In this document: piece after piece, positions 63,898 through 64,000 of the stretch | Numbering within the stretch: position 1 is the stretch's first letter | How the letters are laid out: each line of letters starts with the position of its first letter | DNA from: Luscinia megarhynchos | Lineage: Eukaryota; Chordata; Aves; Passeriformes; Turdidae | Length of the DNA: 64,000 nucleotides | Direction of reading: 5' to 3' | Assembly (NCBI GenBank): GCA_034336665.1 | Contig: CM067568.1 | Coordinates: 45,938,770-46,002,769, forward strand | The notes under the pieces: model-generated | The model's input: only the letters and a program-made list of their open reading frames with translations | Database searches by the model: none | What the model was told of the DNA's origin: nothing | Position numbers and translations under genes: made by a program

Positions 63898-64000
63898 GTG
63901 AGTGGGGCCGGGCGGGGCCGGGCCGGGGTCTGTCCGAGGGAGCGCAGCGGGCCGGGGGCGCGCCCCGCCGGCGGTGCTGCCCCGCCGCCGCCCGCCCTCC
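63898..64000 (+). other. UNC79: UNC79 intron 1, 5' part only
   Basis: The intron starts GTGAGTGGGG and is extremely GC-rich, as expected for the downstream half of a CpG-island promoter. It runs off the window. Confidence 0.8.

Noticed and set aside
63265..63901. 198-, 126- and 115-codon ORFs on both strands at the UNC79 CpG island
   Set aside because: They are low-complexity GC-rich frames. The plus-strand 115-codon frame passes over the UNC79 ATG in a different frame.

Overview
This is vertebrate nuclear DNA, most likely from a bird. Coding exons are small and widely spaced, with canonical GT-AG introns. The recognisable repeats are CR1-type LINEs and short solo LTRs, and SINE families typical of mammals are not seen. 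Introns are shorter than I expect for the mammalian orthologues. CR1 also occurs in crocodilians and turtles, so the class is an inference and the species cannot be read from this window.

The window carries the conserved block BTBD7 - COX8C - UNC79 (human 14q32). BTBD7 lies on the minus strand across positions 1 to about 34,760. Five exons are visible: a non-coding first exon in a CpG island (34,668 to ~34,760), the start-codon exon (16,429-16,614), a 1,080-nt exon holding both BTB domains (10,397-11,476), and two BACK-region exons (1,342-1,550 and 123-198). The remaining 3' exons lie beyond position 1. The BTBD7 CpG island ends upstream in a 43-bp GC-box minisatellite (34,858-35,067), followed by about 16 kb of intergenic DNA with an old minus-strand CR1.

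On the plus strand, a two-exon COX8-family gene (52,938-53,986; 66 aa; COX8C by position) sits just downstream of two solo LTRs and an older tandem duplication. About 6 kb further on is a 1.5-kb decayed CR1 with a recognisable reverse-transcriptase region (60,013-61,555). A second CpG island (from ~63,270) contains the first coding exon of UNC79 (63,876-63,897), which runs off the right edge.

The three genes act in different places: BTBD7 in epithelial cleft formation, COX8 in mitochondrial complex IV, and UNC79 in the NALCN sodium-leak channel complex. They appear linked only by conserved synteny. I found no novel gene system. The most notable observations are the stacked upstream ORFs in the BTBD7 leader, the GC-box and G-quadruplex minisatellite at its promoter, the LTR cluster at the COX8 promoter, and the mixed identity of the COX8 paralogue.
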